Assembly (NCBI GenBank): GCA_964430695.1 | Contig: CAYSFO010000012.1 | Coordinates: 1-32,462, forward strand | Reading direction: 5' to 3' | Source: MGBC108787 sp964430695 | GTDB taxonomy: Bacteria; Bacillota_I; Bacilli_A; RF39; UBA660 | Length of the DNA: 32,462 nt | Shown here: positions 25,257 to 32,437 of the stretch, piece by piece | Numbering within the stretch: position 1 is the stretch's first letter | Layout of the letters: each line of letters begins with the position of its first letter | The notes under the pieces: generated by a model | The model's input: only the letters and a program-made list of their open reading frames with translations | The model's database searches: none | What the model was told of the DNA's origin: nothing | Translations under genes and position numbers: made by a program

Positions 25257-26630
25257 TTATTTTTTAACTTTCATAACTACAACAATAGCATCTTCCAAAG
25301 TTTTCTCAATTTTATCATCAATTATGCCTAATTCATTTACCGAGTAAAGTTCATCTTTCATTTCACTAAATTTATGGATTTCAACTAATTCAAAACCAAC
25401 AGCACCAAAGAATTTTCTTATATGATTTTCATCTTCAAAACGATCATTCAAATTATTTCTTGAAGTAATACTTGCTAAATTCTTATTAAAATCTGGTAGC
25501 GCCTTATCTTGTGAATTCATAAACTTTTTAGGTGTTACATCACAGGTAATCCAAATGCCATCATATTTAGATAATAAGTCATAAATGTTTTGTGCAACTT
25601 GTCTTTTCTCATCAAAAGTTAAATATCTTAATAAACCTTCATTAATTACTGCAATTGGTTCATTAGTTTTAAAATAACTTTCTATCTTTTTAAAATCATC
25701 ATTTTTTAATGCATTACCACTAATAATATTTAAATTGTCAGGAATATTTTTCTCAATAGAATACAATATTTCTTTCTTATTTTTAGTAACATTTTCTAAA
25801 TCCAATTCAACATAATTATATCCCTTTTTTGAATAGATTAGTCCTCTTGAAGAATAGCCAGATGCTAATTCTAAAACTTGATTAACATTTGACTTATTTA
25901 AAAGCTTGTTAGTTAATTTATACCTTGCTTCTATTTCTGGGGCTAACATTTTATTTAAAGTTACTTCTTCATTACAATGATTTTCTAACCAATTATAAAT
26001 CTCTTTTTCGTAAGGTATATCTGTAAAAATTCGTGGATACGAAGTTACAATAGCAGTAGGGCTTATCTCTTCATAATCTTTATCATTTATAAAATGCTTA
26101 AATTGTTTGACTAGTTTAGCAGGATAAATTTCATATAAACCAAATGTATCAACTTCCAATTCAAATGGAGTAAAATTCTCTAATATTTTTTTCTTCATTG
26201 TAATTATTTTAGTATAATCTTTATCTATATGAATGGTAATATGAAAATTAAAGTTCTCAAGATTATATTTTTTGCTTGGTAACCTTTGATATATTTTTGA
26301 TTGTAATAATTTTAATTCTTCACTTTTTTCAATACCTAAACATAATACAAAGCTATTTTCTTTTCCATTCATTATTTCTATATTGTTGATAAGTATTTTT
26401 AGTTTAGGATATTCTATTTTTGATAATTCATCTATAACTTTCTCTTCATATGAAATATCCCACGCTGACAAAGTAAAGTGATAAGGAAGTGTATCTGCTT
26501 CTTCACGGTTATCGACTTTTTTTCCAAATGGAACTTTGCACAATTTATCATTTATTTCTTTTGTATAATGTTCTATTTTTTCTAAACTAATATCATTAAA
26601 AATAGAAATAAAAGTTATTCTTTCATTCAT
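25257..26630 (-). CDS. Fusion of 2H phosphoesterase and class I SAM methyltransferase
   Basis: A 457-aa two-domain protein. The N-terminal half (about 1-175) has the paired HxT motifs of the 2H phosphoesterase (LigT/2'-5' RNA ligase) superfamily: His51-Phe-Thr and His130-Ile-Thr. Such enzymes open 2',3'-cyclic phosphates or cleave 2'-5' bonds. The C-terminal half (about 190-457) is a Rossmann methyltransferase with motif I ELASGYSSRG (254-263), acidic Asp277 in ELDL and INEGLLRYLT (329-338), similar to leucine carboxyl methyltransferase-like enzymes. The joint activity is unknown; acting on RNA or nucleotide-like molecules is inference. It lies 17 nt after the EEP gene, with GGGGGG as ribosome binding site, in an attenuator-controlled operon. 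Confidence 0.78.
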   Translation of the reverse strand: MNERITFISIFNDISLEKIEHYTKEINDKLCKVPFGKKVDNREEADTLPYHFTLSAWDISYEEKVIDELSKIEYPKLKILINNIEIMNGKENSFVLCLGIEKSEELKLLQSKIYQRLPSKKYNLENFNFHITIHIDKDYTKIITMKKKILENFTPFELEVDTFGLYEIYPAKLVKQFKHFINDKDYEEISPTAIVTSYPRIFTDIPYEKEIYNWLENHCNEEVTLNKMLAPEIEARYKLTNKLLNKSNVNQVLELASGYSSRGLIYSKKGYNYVELDLENVTKNKKEILYSIEKNIPDNLNIISGNALKNDDFKKIESYFKTNEPIAVINEGLLRYLTFDEKRQVAQNIYDLLSKYDGIWITCDVTPKKFMNSQDKALPDFNKNLASITSRNNLNDRFEDENHIRKFFGAVGFELVEIHKFSEMKDELYSVNELGIIDDKIEKTLEDAIVVVMKVKK

Positions 26631-26647
26631 ATAAAATAGCCCCCCTA

Positions 26648-27427
26648 TTATATTTCAAAATCTAATAATAATGGTAAATGATCTGAAGAATTATTATTTA
26701 ATGCTTTAAAATCATTTACTTTTACTTTGTCATTTACAAATATATAATCGCATACTAAATCTCCCTTATCTAATCCATCATTAAATGTAGGTCTAGTAGT
26801 TTTAATGTTATATTTATCAATTAAATTATTCATTTTATTGTTAATTAATTTAATGCTTTTTGTATTTGGCAATAAATTAAAATCTCCTAAAACTATACAA
26901 GGAATATCATATCTGATTTTTGATAAAATAAATTCAGATTGAGCAATAGTTCTTTCATCACCAACTTTATCTTTATTCCAAATTCCATGAACATTTATAA
27001 TTTGTAATTCTTTTCCATTAATATCTAATATTGCATTTTGAATCGAACGGCACCAATCTTTTTCACGAAATTCAGTAACATCATATTCATATCTATATTC
27101 ATTATAATAAAACTGATTAGCATGATATTTAATATTATATTTTGATAATATTAATGAGCCTTGTTCGGCATTGCCACCAAAATCTCCTGTTATAATTCCA
27201 TTTTTCGAAAAACCTTTTGCAATAAATAATGGAGCAAATTCATTAAATTTATAATTTTTGATTTTGATAAGTTTATTTTTTGATTTATACATTTCAAAAC
27301 AAGATTCATCAACACCATTCATAACCTCTTGTAATGTACATATATCAGCATCTTCCTTTTCTAGTAACTTAATTACTTCATCATTATTATCTAATTTTAT
27401 ACACATATTTAAATTTAATAATTTCAT
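26648..27427 (-). CDS. Endonuclease/exonuclease/phosphatase (EEP) family hydrolase
   Basis: A 259-aa metal-dependent phosphoesterase of the EEP fold (DNase I, APE1, sphingomyelinase group). Visible motifs in order are LNLNM near the N-terminus, LQEV with the metal-binding Glu at about residue 33, an INVHGIW strand, GDFNLLP and the C-terminal SDHLPLLLDF. All catalytic blocks are present. The substrate could be nucleic acid, nucleotide or a phosphodiester antibiotic. GGAG at 27437-27440 points to ATG 27427. It is the first gene after a leader with terminator and is followed by the 2H-methyltransferase gene. Confidence 0.8.
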   Translation of the reverse strand: MKLLNLNMCIKLDNNDEVIKLLEKEDADICTLQEVMNGVDESCFEMYKSKNKLIKIKNYKFNEFAPLFIAKGFSKNGIITGDFGGNAEQGSLILSKYNIKYHANQFYYNEYRYEYDVTEFREKDWCRSIQNAILDINGKELQIINVHGIWNKDKVGDERTIAQSEFILSKIRYDIPCIVLGDFNLLPNTKSIKLINNKMNNLIDKYNIKTTRPTFNDGLDKGDLVCDYIFVNDKVKVNDFKALNNNSSDHLPLLLDFEI

Positions 27428-27523
27428 CACAATCATCTCCAATTAATATAATTTTACCATATTTTTAAACATTTATTGGTAGTAAGGTTAAATTTTCTTT
27501 GGCAAATGTTAATTCTTTTTGTT

Positions 27524-27646
27524 AAAAAAAGTTCATAATATCAAGTATTACGAACTTTTACTTATCTTCGCACAAAGGTGTGCGTAAATTTTTAATTATG
27601 GGGCGATTACTAAAAGGGTACCGCACACCAATTTCATACATCTAAC
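27524..27646 (-). promoter_or_regulatory. Transcription attenuator leader of the EEP operon
   Basis: The minus-strand leader between the predicted start (about 27646) and the gene holds three elements. CGCACACC/GGTGTGCG pairing joins 27622-27629 with 27577-27584. A competing 6-bp hairpin pairs 27569-27574 with 27579-27584. An intrinsic terminator stem pairs 27527-27540 with 27546-27559 (one mismatch), followed by seven T. A 27-codon ORF runs through the first two and ends in the terminator arm. About 100 nt separate the terminator from the EEP start codon. Mutually exclusive pairing plus leader ORF is the classic attenuation layout. Confidence 0.7.
27558..27641 (-). CDS. Leader peptide ORF of the attenuator
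   Basis: A 27-codon frame from ATG 27641 to TAA 27558, N-terminus MYEIGVRYPF and C-terminus LCEDK. The stop codon lies in the ascending arm of the terminator, so a ribosome there would block the hairpin. Only about 6 nt of leader precede it and no Shine-Dalgarno sequence is seen. A second ATG at 27637 in another frame would give 13 aa. Treated as a leader peptide because of position and structure, not homology. Confidence 0.5.
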   Translation of the reverse strand: MYEIGVRYPFSNRPIIKNLRTPLCEDK

Positions 27647-27652
27647 GAACTT

Positions 27653-27681
27653 ATTATAACATCTATAATTCGGCATGGCAA
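27653..27681 (-). promoter_or_regulatory. Promoter of the attenuated EEP operon
   Basis: On the minus strand TTGCCA (27676-27681), 17 nt, then perfect TATAAT (27653-27658) with an upstream TG giving an extended -10. It is one of the best vegetative promoters in the window and lies just after the stop of the preceding unknown gene. Confidence 0.8.
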
Positions 27682-27699
27682 ATAGATTTTAGCATAAAA

Positions 27700-28212
27700 T
27701 TAATCAAAGTAATCATATATTTTTTTAAACTCTTTTTGATAATTAACAATATAAATAAAGCATTGGTTTAAGAGTATACTGACATCCTTATCATTTCTTG
27801 TTTTTTCTAATACTAGTTTTTTTAAATTTTGTTTAGTAAAAGATTCATCTAATATGACAATGTCATAATATTTCTTATCGTTATCAACATTATGTAATTT
27901 TTTTAAAATATTGTTTTGCAAATATTCTAAATCTTTAAGTTTGAAATCATGATTTTCTAAATACTTTTTTACAAGCCCATTGCTTTTTTTAAACTCATAT
28001 ACTTCCTCAATAGTCAATTGAGTTAAAAAATGTTCTATTCTCTTATAAAATGAATTAAATTGGATCATATTCTTTGATATAACAAATATATCTGAATTAA
28101 TATTTACAAGAATTTCACGAAGATAATTTGCAATTATTAAATCAAAAATATCTACATCTTCCCAACTAAATAAACAAAATTCAAAATTGTAATAAACATT
28201 ATTCTTTTTCAT
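27700..28212 (-). CDS. Unknown protein, 170 aa
   Basis: I do not recognise this protein. It is soluble, mostly helical by composition, rich in Lys, Asn and Leu, with no signal peptide or TM segment. The C-terminal half contains a YYDIVILDESF strand-like segment. It follows the 79-aa unknown gene by 3 nt, with GAGG upstream of the ATG, so the two form an operon divergent from the tandem XRE regulator at 28541, which may control them. The arrangement (two small soluble proteins next to an XRE gene) is also seen in toxin-antitoxin and phage-type modules, but nothing shows that function. Confidence 0.6.
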   Translation of the reverse strand: MKKNNVYYNFEFCLFSWEDVDIFDLIIANYLREILVNINSDIFVISKNMIQFNSFYKRIEHFLTQLTIEEVYEFKKSNGLVKKYLENHDFKLKDLEYLQNNILKKLHNVDNDKKYYDIVILDESFTKQNLKKLVLEKTRNDKDVSILLNQCFIYIVNYQKEFKKIYDYFD

Positions 28213-28215
28213 AAT

Positions 28216-28455
28216 TTACTTATTTTCCTCACTTAATCTTTCATTTTCTAAGCGAAAGATTTTTTTAGTTGATAAATCTTTAAAAACAATAGAAAAGTCA
28301 TCCCAAACATCTACTGAATTATTGCTTATTCTAATAGCAGTTAATGCTTCAATATAATTGTAGTCTATCATTGTCTTTTCATGTATATAGCTTTTAATGC
28401 TTGCATAAAGTGGAATCTCCTCTTCAACAGCTTTATTTAATTTTTTCTTTCTCAT
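28216..28455 (-). CDS. Unknown protein, 79 aa
   Basis: A 79-aa soluble protein of unknown family, basic at the N-terminus (MRKKKLNK) and charged at the C-terminus. It is the first gene of a two-gene unit. A ribosome binding site is not obvious. The 85-bp gap to the divergent XRE regulator must contain both promoters. It could be a small regulator or antitoxin-like partner of the downstream gene; that is speculation from size and position only. Confidence 0.55.
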   Translation of the reverse strand: MRKKKLNKAVEEEIPLYASIKSYIHEKTMIDYNYIEALTAIRISNNSVDVWDDFSIVFKDLSTKKIFRLENERLSEENK

Positions 28456-28540
28456 AATCTTAATATAATTTGATGATAATATAAACGGACGATAAAGGCA
28501 TAATGAACTTGTGGTTTGCGAAAATATTTATGGTGATATT

Positions 28541-28969
28541 ATGTTTGACCGAATTAAAGAATTAAGAGAATATGAAGATTATTCTATGAGCCAAGTTGCA
28601 AATAAATTAAATGTTTCTAAAAGTACATATTCTATGTGGGAATATGGTAGAGATATTATTCCTATAAAGAGATTAATCAATTTAGCAAATCTTTATAATG
28701 TTAATATTGATTATTTAATGAATCTAAAAGAAGATAGAAAAAATACCAAATTATATGAAGATATTAATGTTCAAGTTGTTGCTAAAAATTTATTTGCTAT
28801 AAGAGAAAAACTTAATTTAACTCAAGATAAAATATCTCAAATGATTCACATATCAAGACCGACATGGGAAAGTTATGAACAAGGAAGAGTGTTAATAACA
28901 ACAATTCCTTTATACGAATTATGTAAGAAATATAATGAATCGGCTGAATACATTTTGTATCATAAATAA
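28541..28969 (+). CDS. Tandem XRE-family regulator, paralogue of the 9478 gene
   Basis: A 142-aa protein of two Cro/C1-type HTH domains (about 4-62 and 76-138). It shares RIKELREYEDYSM/YEDLT, WEYGRDIIPIKRL, IDYL and the second-domain YEQGRVLITT blocks with the gene at 9478-9915, so both come from one ancestor. The frame extends to GTG 28511, but the GGTGAT element before ATG 28541 and the paralogue N-terminus set the start. It is divergent from the two small unknown genes and is their most likely regulator. Confidence 0.82.
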   Translation: MFDRIKELREYEDYSMSQVANKLNVSKSTYSMWEYGRDIIPIKRLINLANLYNVNIDYLMNLKEDRKNTKLYEDINVQVVAKNLFAIREKLNLTQDKISQMIHISRPTWESYEQGRVLITTIPLYELCKKYNESAEYILYHK

Positions 28970-29077
28970 TTTTAATTCTCTATGTAAATTATCAAAAAAT
29001 TTTTCCTTTCTACCTAACTAGTTTGCAATTAGGATACATATATCTTAACATTGCCATTTTAGTTAAGTCAATGATAA

Positions 29078-29095
29078 AAGTCGCGTATGCGACTT
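29078..29095. repeat. Perfect 7-bp inverted repeat AAGTCGC/GCGACTT
   Basis: Arms 29078-29084 and 29089-29095 with a 4-nt GTAT spacer, GC-rich against the background. No T-run follows on the plus strand, and only a short one on the minus. It may be an operator or a weak terminator. Confidence 0.45.
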
Positions 29096-29113
29096 AAAAT
29101 GCAGTATTCTTTT

Positions 29114-29130
29114 GTTACAATTTTTGTGAC
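29114..29130. promoter_or_regulatory. Operator-like palindrome before the XRE gene
   Basis: GTTACAA (29114-29120), TTT, TTGTGAC (29124-29130) is an inverted repeat with one mismatch. It abuts the ribosome binding site of the XRE gene at 29143, so binding of that protein could repress its own synthesis. Confidence 0.45.
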
Positions 29131-29142
29131 GAGGTGGGTATG

Positions 29143-29376
29143 ATGACATTAGCCCAAGCGACTGGAAAAAGAATAATGGAATTAGCAAGCCAAAATAATT
29201 ATTCATTAAAAATGCTTGCCGAACTTTCCGGTGTTTCTTTATCAACTGTTAAAAATATGATTTACAATAAAACCCAAAATCCTAGTAGTATGGTAGTCTA
29301 TAAAATTTGTGAGATTTTAAATATGACAATGAAAGATTTTTATAGTTCTAGCCTTTTTAAAAACATAAAATATTAA
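29143..29376 (+). CDS. XRE-family HTH regulator
   Basis: A 77-aa Cro/C1-type HTH protein: TGKRIMELASQNNYSLKMLAE, then a recognition helix in SGVSLSTVKNMIYNKTQNP, then VVYKICEILNMTMKDFY. GAGGTG (29131-29136) with 6-nt spacing supports ATG 29143; earlier in-frame GTG and ATG codons are too close to it. It is the last plus-strand gene before the palindromic region that precedes the recombinase block. Single HTH repressors in this position often control element excision or transfer, but no excisionase is seen. Confidence 0.8.
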   Translation: MTLAQATGKRIMELASQNNYSLKMLAELSGVSLSTVKNMIYNKTQNPSSMVVYKICEILNMTMKDFYSSSLFKNIKY

Positions 29377-29460
29377 TTGAATTGTACTTTTGAAATAAAA
29401 GTTTTTTTAAGTGTATTTAAAAAAAAAATACATCAAAAATAAAAACAACAGGATATGGGA

Positions 29461-29610
29461 TTTGCACCACTTAAAAACGAATTTCCTTATTTCATAAGGA
29501 AAAGCCTTCGTTTTTTTGGTGCAAAAACTATTTTGGCACTTGCCAAAAAGGGGTGGAATGTATATACATTGTATTCCATTTCTTTTTAAAACCCCTTATT
29601 TATAAGGAAA
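29461..29610. repeat. Densely palindromic intergenic region
   Basis: This fills most of the 258-bp gap 29377-29634. A 65-nt nested hairpin has stems 29461-29468/29518-29525, 29473-29481/29507-29515 and 29482-29490/29494-29502. Next is 29531-29537/29542-29548, then 29548-29554/29591-29597 enclosing 29554-29559/29573-29578. The motif CCTTATTTNATAAGGAAA, seen in the inner stem, recurs at 29594-29610. The first hairpin can act as a terminator on both strands. The complexity exceeds a terminator and could be a structured RNA, replication or transfer origin. Confidence 0.65.
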
Positions 29611-29634
29611 TTAATGTATTACATCTATTAAAAT

Positions 29635-29881
29635 TTATATGCTAATTTCAATATTTTTTTGATTTTCTTCTTCTAAAAATAATACTTCTTTTAAATCTTC
29701 ATCATATCTAAAATAAGCTTGTTTATCTTTAGAATCAATTACTTTAATTGTATCTTTATCATATAAAAATATCTCAAAACAAAGTATATTTAGGTTCTTT
29801 TTTAGATATTCTAATACTTTGTATTGATTAATTGTTTCAACTCTATTTTTTAGAATATCATCATTTGTTAGTTGGTTCATT
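29635..29881 (-). CDS. Unknown protein, 81 aa
   Basis: An 81-aa soluble, acidic protein with an N-terminal helical half and a C-terminal part with beta-like segments (FEIFLYDKDTIKVIDSK, AYFRYDEDLKEVLFLEEE). No family is recognised. The frame extends 13 codons further up, but GAAAGG (29891-29896) sets ATG 29881. It lies downstream of the serine recombinase on the same strand and overlaps a small ORF by 20 nt, so it is probably part of the element's own operon. Confidence 0.6.
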
Positions 29882-30026
29882 TTTCGTATCCTTTCTTTTA
29901 GGTTTATTTGTATATTCAAGTAATACTCTAGGTATAAACTCTTTTACTAAATTTTCATCTTTAAAATAGTCTAAAACCTGTGGTAATAAAAATTTAAAAA
30001 AATAATTCATGATTTCCCCCTTTCAT
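29862..30026 (-). pseudogene. Small ORF with probable frameshift, 54 aa
   Basis: An open frame ends at TGA 29862 and overlaps the next gene. Its only in-frame ATG (30026) has no ribosome binding site. An ATG at 30010 has a strong AAAGGGGG before it but is one base out of frame and stops after 12 codons. One extra T in the six-T tract (plus-strand 29997-30002) would join that start to the rest, giving a 49-aa peptide. It may be a broken gene, a phase-variable switch or an assembly error. Confidence 0.4.
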
Positions 30027-30049
30027 TCAATAAAAAATGAGATATATGT

Positions 30050-31786
30050 TTATACCTCAATTTGTAATATCGTGAATTTATTTTTATCAAACTTTGATGT
30101 TTTTTCTTGTGGAATGATTTGAACTATATCATCTTCACTAAAATTATTTATATCAAATGATTCAGCTAATATTGTTTTTTCTTTTATATTGTAAAAATTT
30201 CTTAAAGTTGTAACATAATCATTTTTTTCTTTTTCATTTCTATAATTGGAAAGAATAATATCTCTTTCATTAACATTCACTATCATATCAAAACAATCAT
30301 TTCTAAACATATATCCAATGTTTTCAATTTCTTTTTTGTTAAATATGATATTTACGATTGAAACTTTGTATTCTTTATCAATGTTTACCTCTATTTCATC
30401 AATGTATTTATTTATTAAGAATTGTTTTTGCTCTTGGCTTAACTTTTTCCACAAGTTATTTGTTTTTACATAATCGCTCTTTGCTTTCATTTTTTCTATT
30501 TCTTTTAGATTAAAAATAGTTTCAATATCTTGCTTATATTCCATAGATTCTTTTAAGTTTTCTAGTTCCTTTATTTTATTTTGGGCTATTTCTAATTTTG
30601 ATTCAATTTCTTTTAATTCAGTTGCTAAAGCAGTTGGTTCAATTAATCCATCAATAAATGCTTTTTTAATGCGATTTTCTTTTTCTTTTAAATCATTTTC
30701 GATAGTGTTATATTTCTTTATTTCTTGCTCAGTATCTTGATTTAAAGTAGGTTTAAAAGAGTTATCAATAATTAAGAAAAAATCTAACATATCATTTAAA
30801 AATTTCATTAAAGATTCTTCAATTTTCTTTTCATTTATTCTTGTATTACAATTTGCACACTTATAATATGTGTGTTTAGTTTTATTTTTACTTGTACTAG
30901 AACTACCACCCATTATTGTACCACAATTAGGACACCTTATTTTTTGCATAAAAATATAAACAATTTTCCGCTTGAAATTTTTAAGATTTTTTTCTTTTCG
31001 TTTTTGCACACACTCAAAAGTAGTTTTATCAATAATAGCTGGTACAACATTTTCAAAAATTTGCGATTCCTCTGTCTTTACTTTTCCATATTCTACATTT
31101 CCAATATAAAGTTGATTTGATAACATTTTATCAATTGAAGAAGAAGCCCAATGGCGATTTAAAACCTCTTCATCATTAAATAATTTACAAATATAGTTAA
31201 TTGCATATCCATCTAAATACAATTTAAATATTCTTCTAACAACATCAGCTTGAATATCATCAATAATAAGTTCTTTTTCTTCTCTTTTATATCCAAAAGG
31301 TGTAGAACCCGAAATATGACCTTTCTTTGCCGCTCCTACTAAGCCAAATTTTGTTCTTTCACTTGTTCTTTCTATTTCAAGTTGGGCAAGTATTGTAAGC
31401 ATCCTAATAAAAAATTTCCCATTTGCTGTTTCAGTATTGATTTCTTCAGCAACACTTTCTAAACTACAATTATAATCTTCTAACATAGTACAAATTGTTT
31501 CTAAATCACGAATAGAACGAGTAAGTCTATCTAACTTATAAACAATGATTTTATTAATTTTTCCATCTTTCATATCGCGAATCATCTCTTGAAATTTTGG
31601 GCGTTCCATATTTTTTGCTGAAACACCTTCCTCACGATAAACTTTATATATTTTATAACCTTTAAATTCACATAATTTTTGTAATCTATCTTCTTGTTCA
31701 TCTAAACTATGACCAAACCTGCTTTGATCTTCTGTTGAAACACGAGGATAAAGACCACAAATAATTTCCGTTTCTTTTTGTTTCAA
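30050..31786 (-). CDS. Large serine recombinase
   Basis: A 578-aa site-specific recombinase. The N-terminal resolvase domain has catalytic Ser17 in YPRVSTEDQ and the conserved Arg residues in KLDRLTRS and the following helices. It is followed by the Recombinase domain (about 160-275) with GHISGSTPFGY, a zinc ribbon with Cys pairs CPNC and CANC (about 298-321) and a coiled-coil-rich C-terminal region (about 345-420). The group includes phage integrases and ICE/IME transposases of the TndX type. The start is TTG 31786, with AGGAAAG upstream. It most likely mobilises the 25.2-32 kb region, but no relaxase or phage genes are seen. Confidence 0.92.
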   Translation of the reverse strand: MKQKETEIICGLYPRVSTEDQSRFGHSLDEQEDRLQKLCEFKGYKIYKVYREEGVSAKNMERPKFQEMIRDMKDGKINKIIVYKLDRLTRSIRDLETICTMLEDYNCSLESVAEEINTETANGKFFIRMLTILAQLEIERTSERTKFGLVGAAKKGHISGSTPFGYKREEKELIIDDIQADVVRRIFKLYLDGYAINYICKLFNDEEVLNRHWASSSIDKMLSNQLYIGNVEYGKVKTEESQIFENVVPAIIDKTTFECVQKRKEKNLKNFKRKIVYIFMQKIRCPNCGTIMGGSSSTSKNKTKHTYYKCANCNTRINEKKIEESLMKFLNDMLDFFLIIDNSFKPTLNQDTEQEIKKYNTIENDLKEKENRIKKAFIDGLIEPTALATELKEIESKLEIAQNKIKELENLKESMEYKQDIETIFNLKEIEKMKAKSDYVKTNNLWKKLSQEQKQFLINKYIDEIEVNIDKEYKVSIVNIIFNKKEIENIGYMFRNDCFDMIVNVNERDIILSNYRNEKEKNDYVTTLRNFYNIKEKTILAESFDINNFSEDDIVQIIPQEKTSKFDKNKFTILQIEV

Positions 31787-31822
31787 ATTACCACTTTCCT
31801 TTCTTTTTTCTCAAAACGAAAA

Positions 31823-31845
31823 AACACAAGAAATTTCCTTGTGTT
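31823..31845 (-). terminator. Hairpin upstream of the recombinase
   Basis: A perfect 8-bp stem (31823-31830 with 31838-31845), 7-nt loop, with T-rich sequence on the minus strand. It lies just before the recombinase and may end a transcript from the right or limit readthrough into it. Confidence 0.55.
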
Positions 31846-31879
31846 GATTAAATAACTAAAAATGTTAGAAGATTAATTT

Positions 31880-32084
31880 GCTAGATTTATTCCTAGCATA
31901 TCCTATTTTATCACTCGATACTTGATAAATCAGTATGAAATTTAGTTGCCTATTTAGTTAGAATATTGGTTGAATAAATTTATTTGTAATTCCTTTATTT
32001 ATGGATAAAATCACTCAAAATAAACTATTAAATAAATATCTAAAAGGAAAACTAAGCAAGAATTTTTGATAGATATAATCTATC
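31880..32084. repeat. Cluster of short inverted repeats next to the recombinase
   Basis: Three inverted repeats lie here: 31880-31884/31893-31897, 31907-31913/31923-31929 (TTTATCA/TGATAAA) and 32068-32074/32078-32084 (GATAGAT/ATCTATC, 3-nt spacer). No gene is visible between 31846 and 32206. One of them could be an attachment or operator site, but no core can be assigned from one copy. Confidence 0.4.
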
Positions 32085-32149
32085 GTACTTATAATAGCCA
32101 GTAAAAAGTGAATTGTCTAGTACATGAACTATGCAAATTTTGTGCATCA

Positions 32150-32197
32150 AAAGTGAACCGAAAAGTAAATCAAAAGTGCAAAAAAGTACACCAAAGT
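32150..32197. repeat. Helically phased AAAGT repeats
   Basis: AAAGT begins at 32150, 32162, 32173, 32183 and 32193, spaced 12, 11, 10 and 10 bp, each within an A-rich block. ATCAAAAGTG is exactly repeated at 32146 and 32169. Spacing near one helical turn predicts curved DNA or repeated protein binding on one face. A further AAAGT lies at 32105. Confidence 0.55.
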
Positions 32198-32206
32198 TGT
32201 AACTTT

Positions 32207-32437
32207 CTAATACATCTTATTCAAAGCATTTAAAATAGAAATAAACTTTGTGAATGATATAATAGCATTTTCTCTAGGTAAATAAATTTTTTCACTCGTT
32301 TCGTAAAGTAGTGCTATTAATGTTTGTTTAGAATTACTTACAATAATTCTATGTGGTTCTCTAACACTTAAATTTGTTTGATTAAATTTGATAAGATTAC
32401 ATGATAAAAATTGTATTTCTAATTTTGTCGTATTAAC
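32207..32437 (-). pseudogene. Open frame without a start codon, probable gene remnant
   Basis: A 76-codon open frame ends at TAG 32207 and is bounded upstream by TAA at 32438-32440. It has no ATG, GTG or TTG near its 5' end. Residues such as VREPHRIIVSN and IYLPRENAIISFTKF look like genuine protein. It may be the C-terminal part of a gene broken by insertion or by frameshift. I do not recognise the family. Confidence 0.4.

Noticed and set aside
29134..29142. GTG start for the XRE gene at 29134
   Set aside because: It lies within the GAGGTG ribosome binding site that serves ATG 29143.
32150..32197. CRISPR array
   Set aside because: The repeats are 5-10 bp at 10-12 bp spacing with no spacers and no cas genes nearby.
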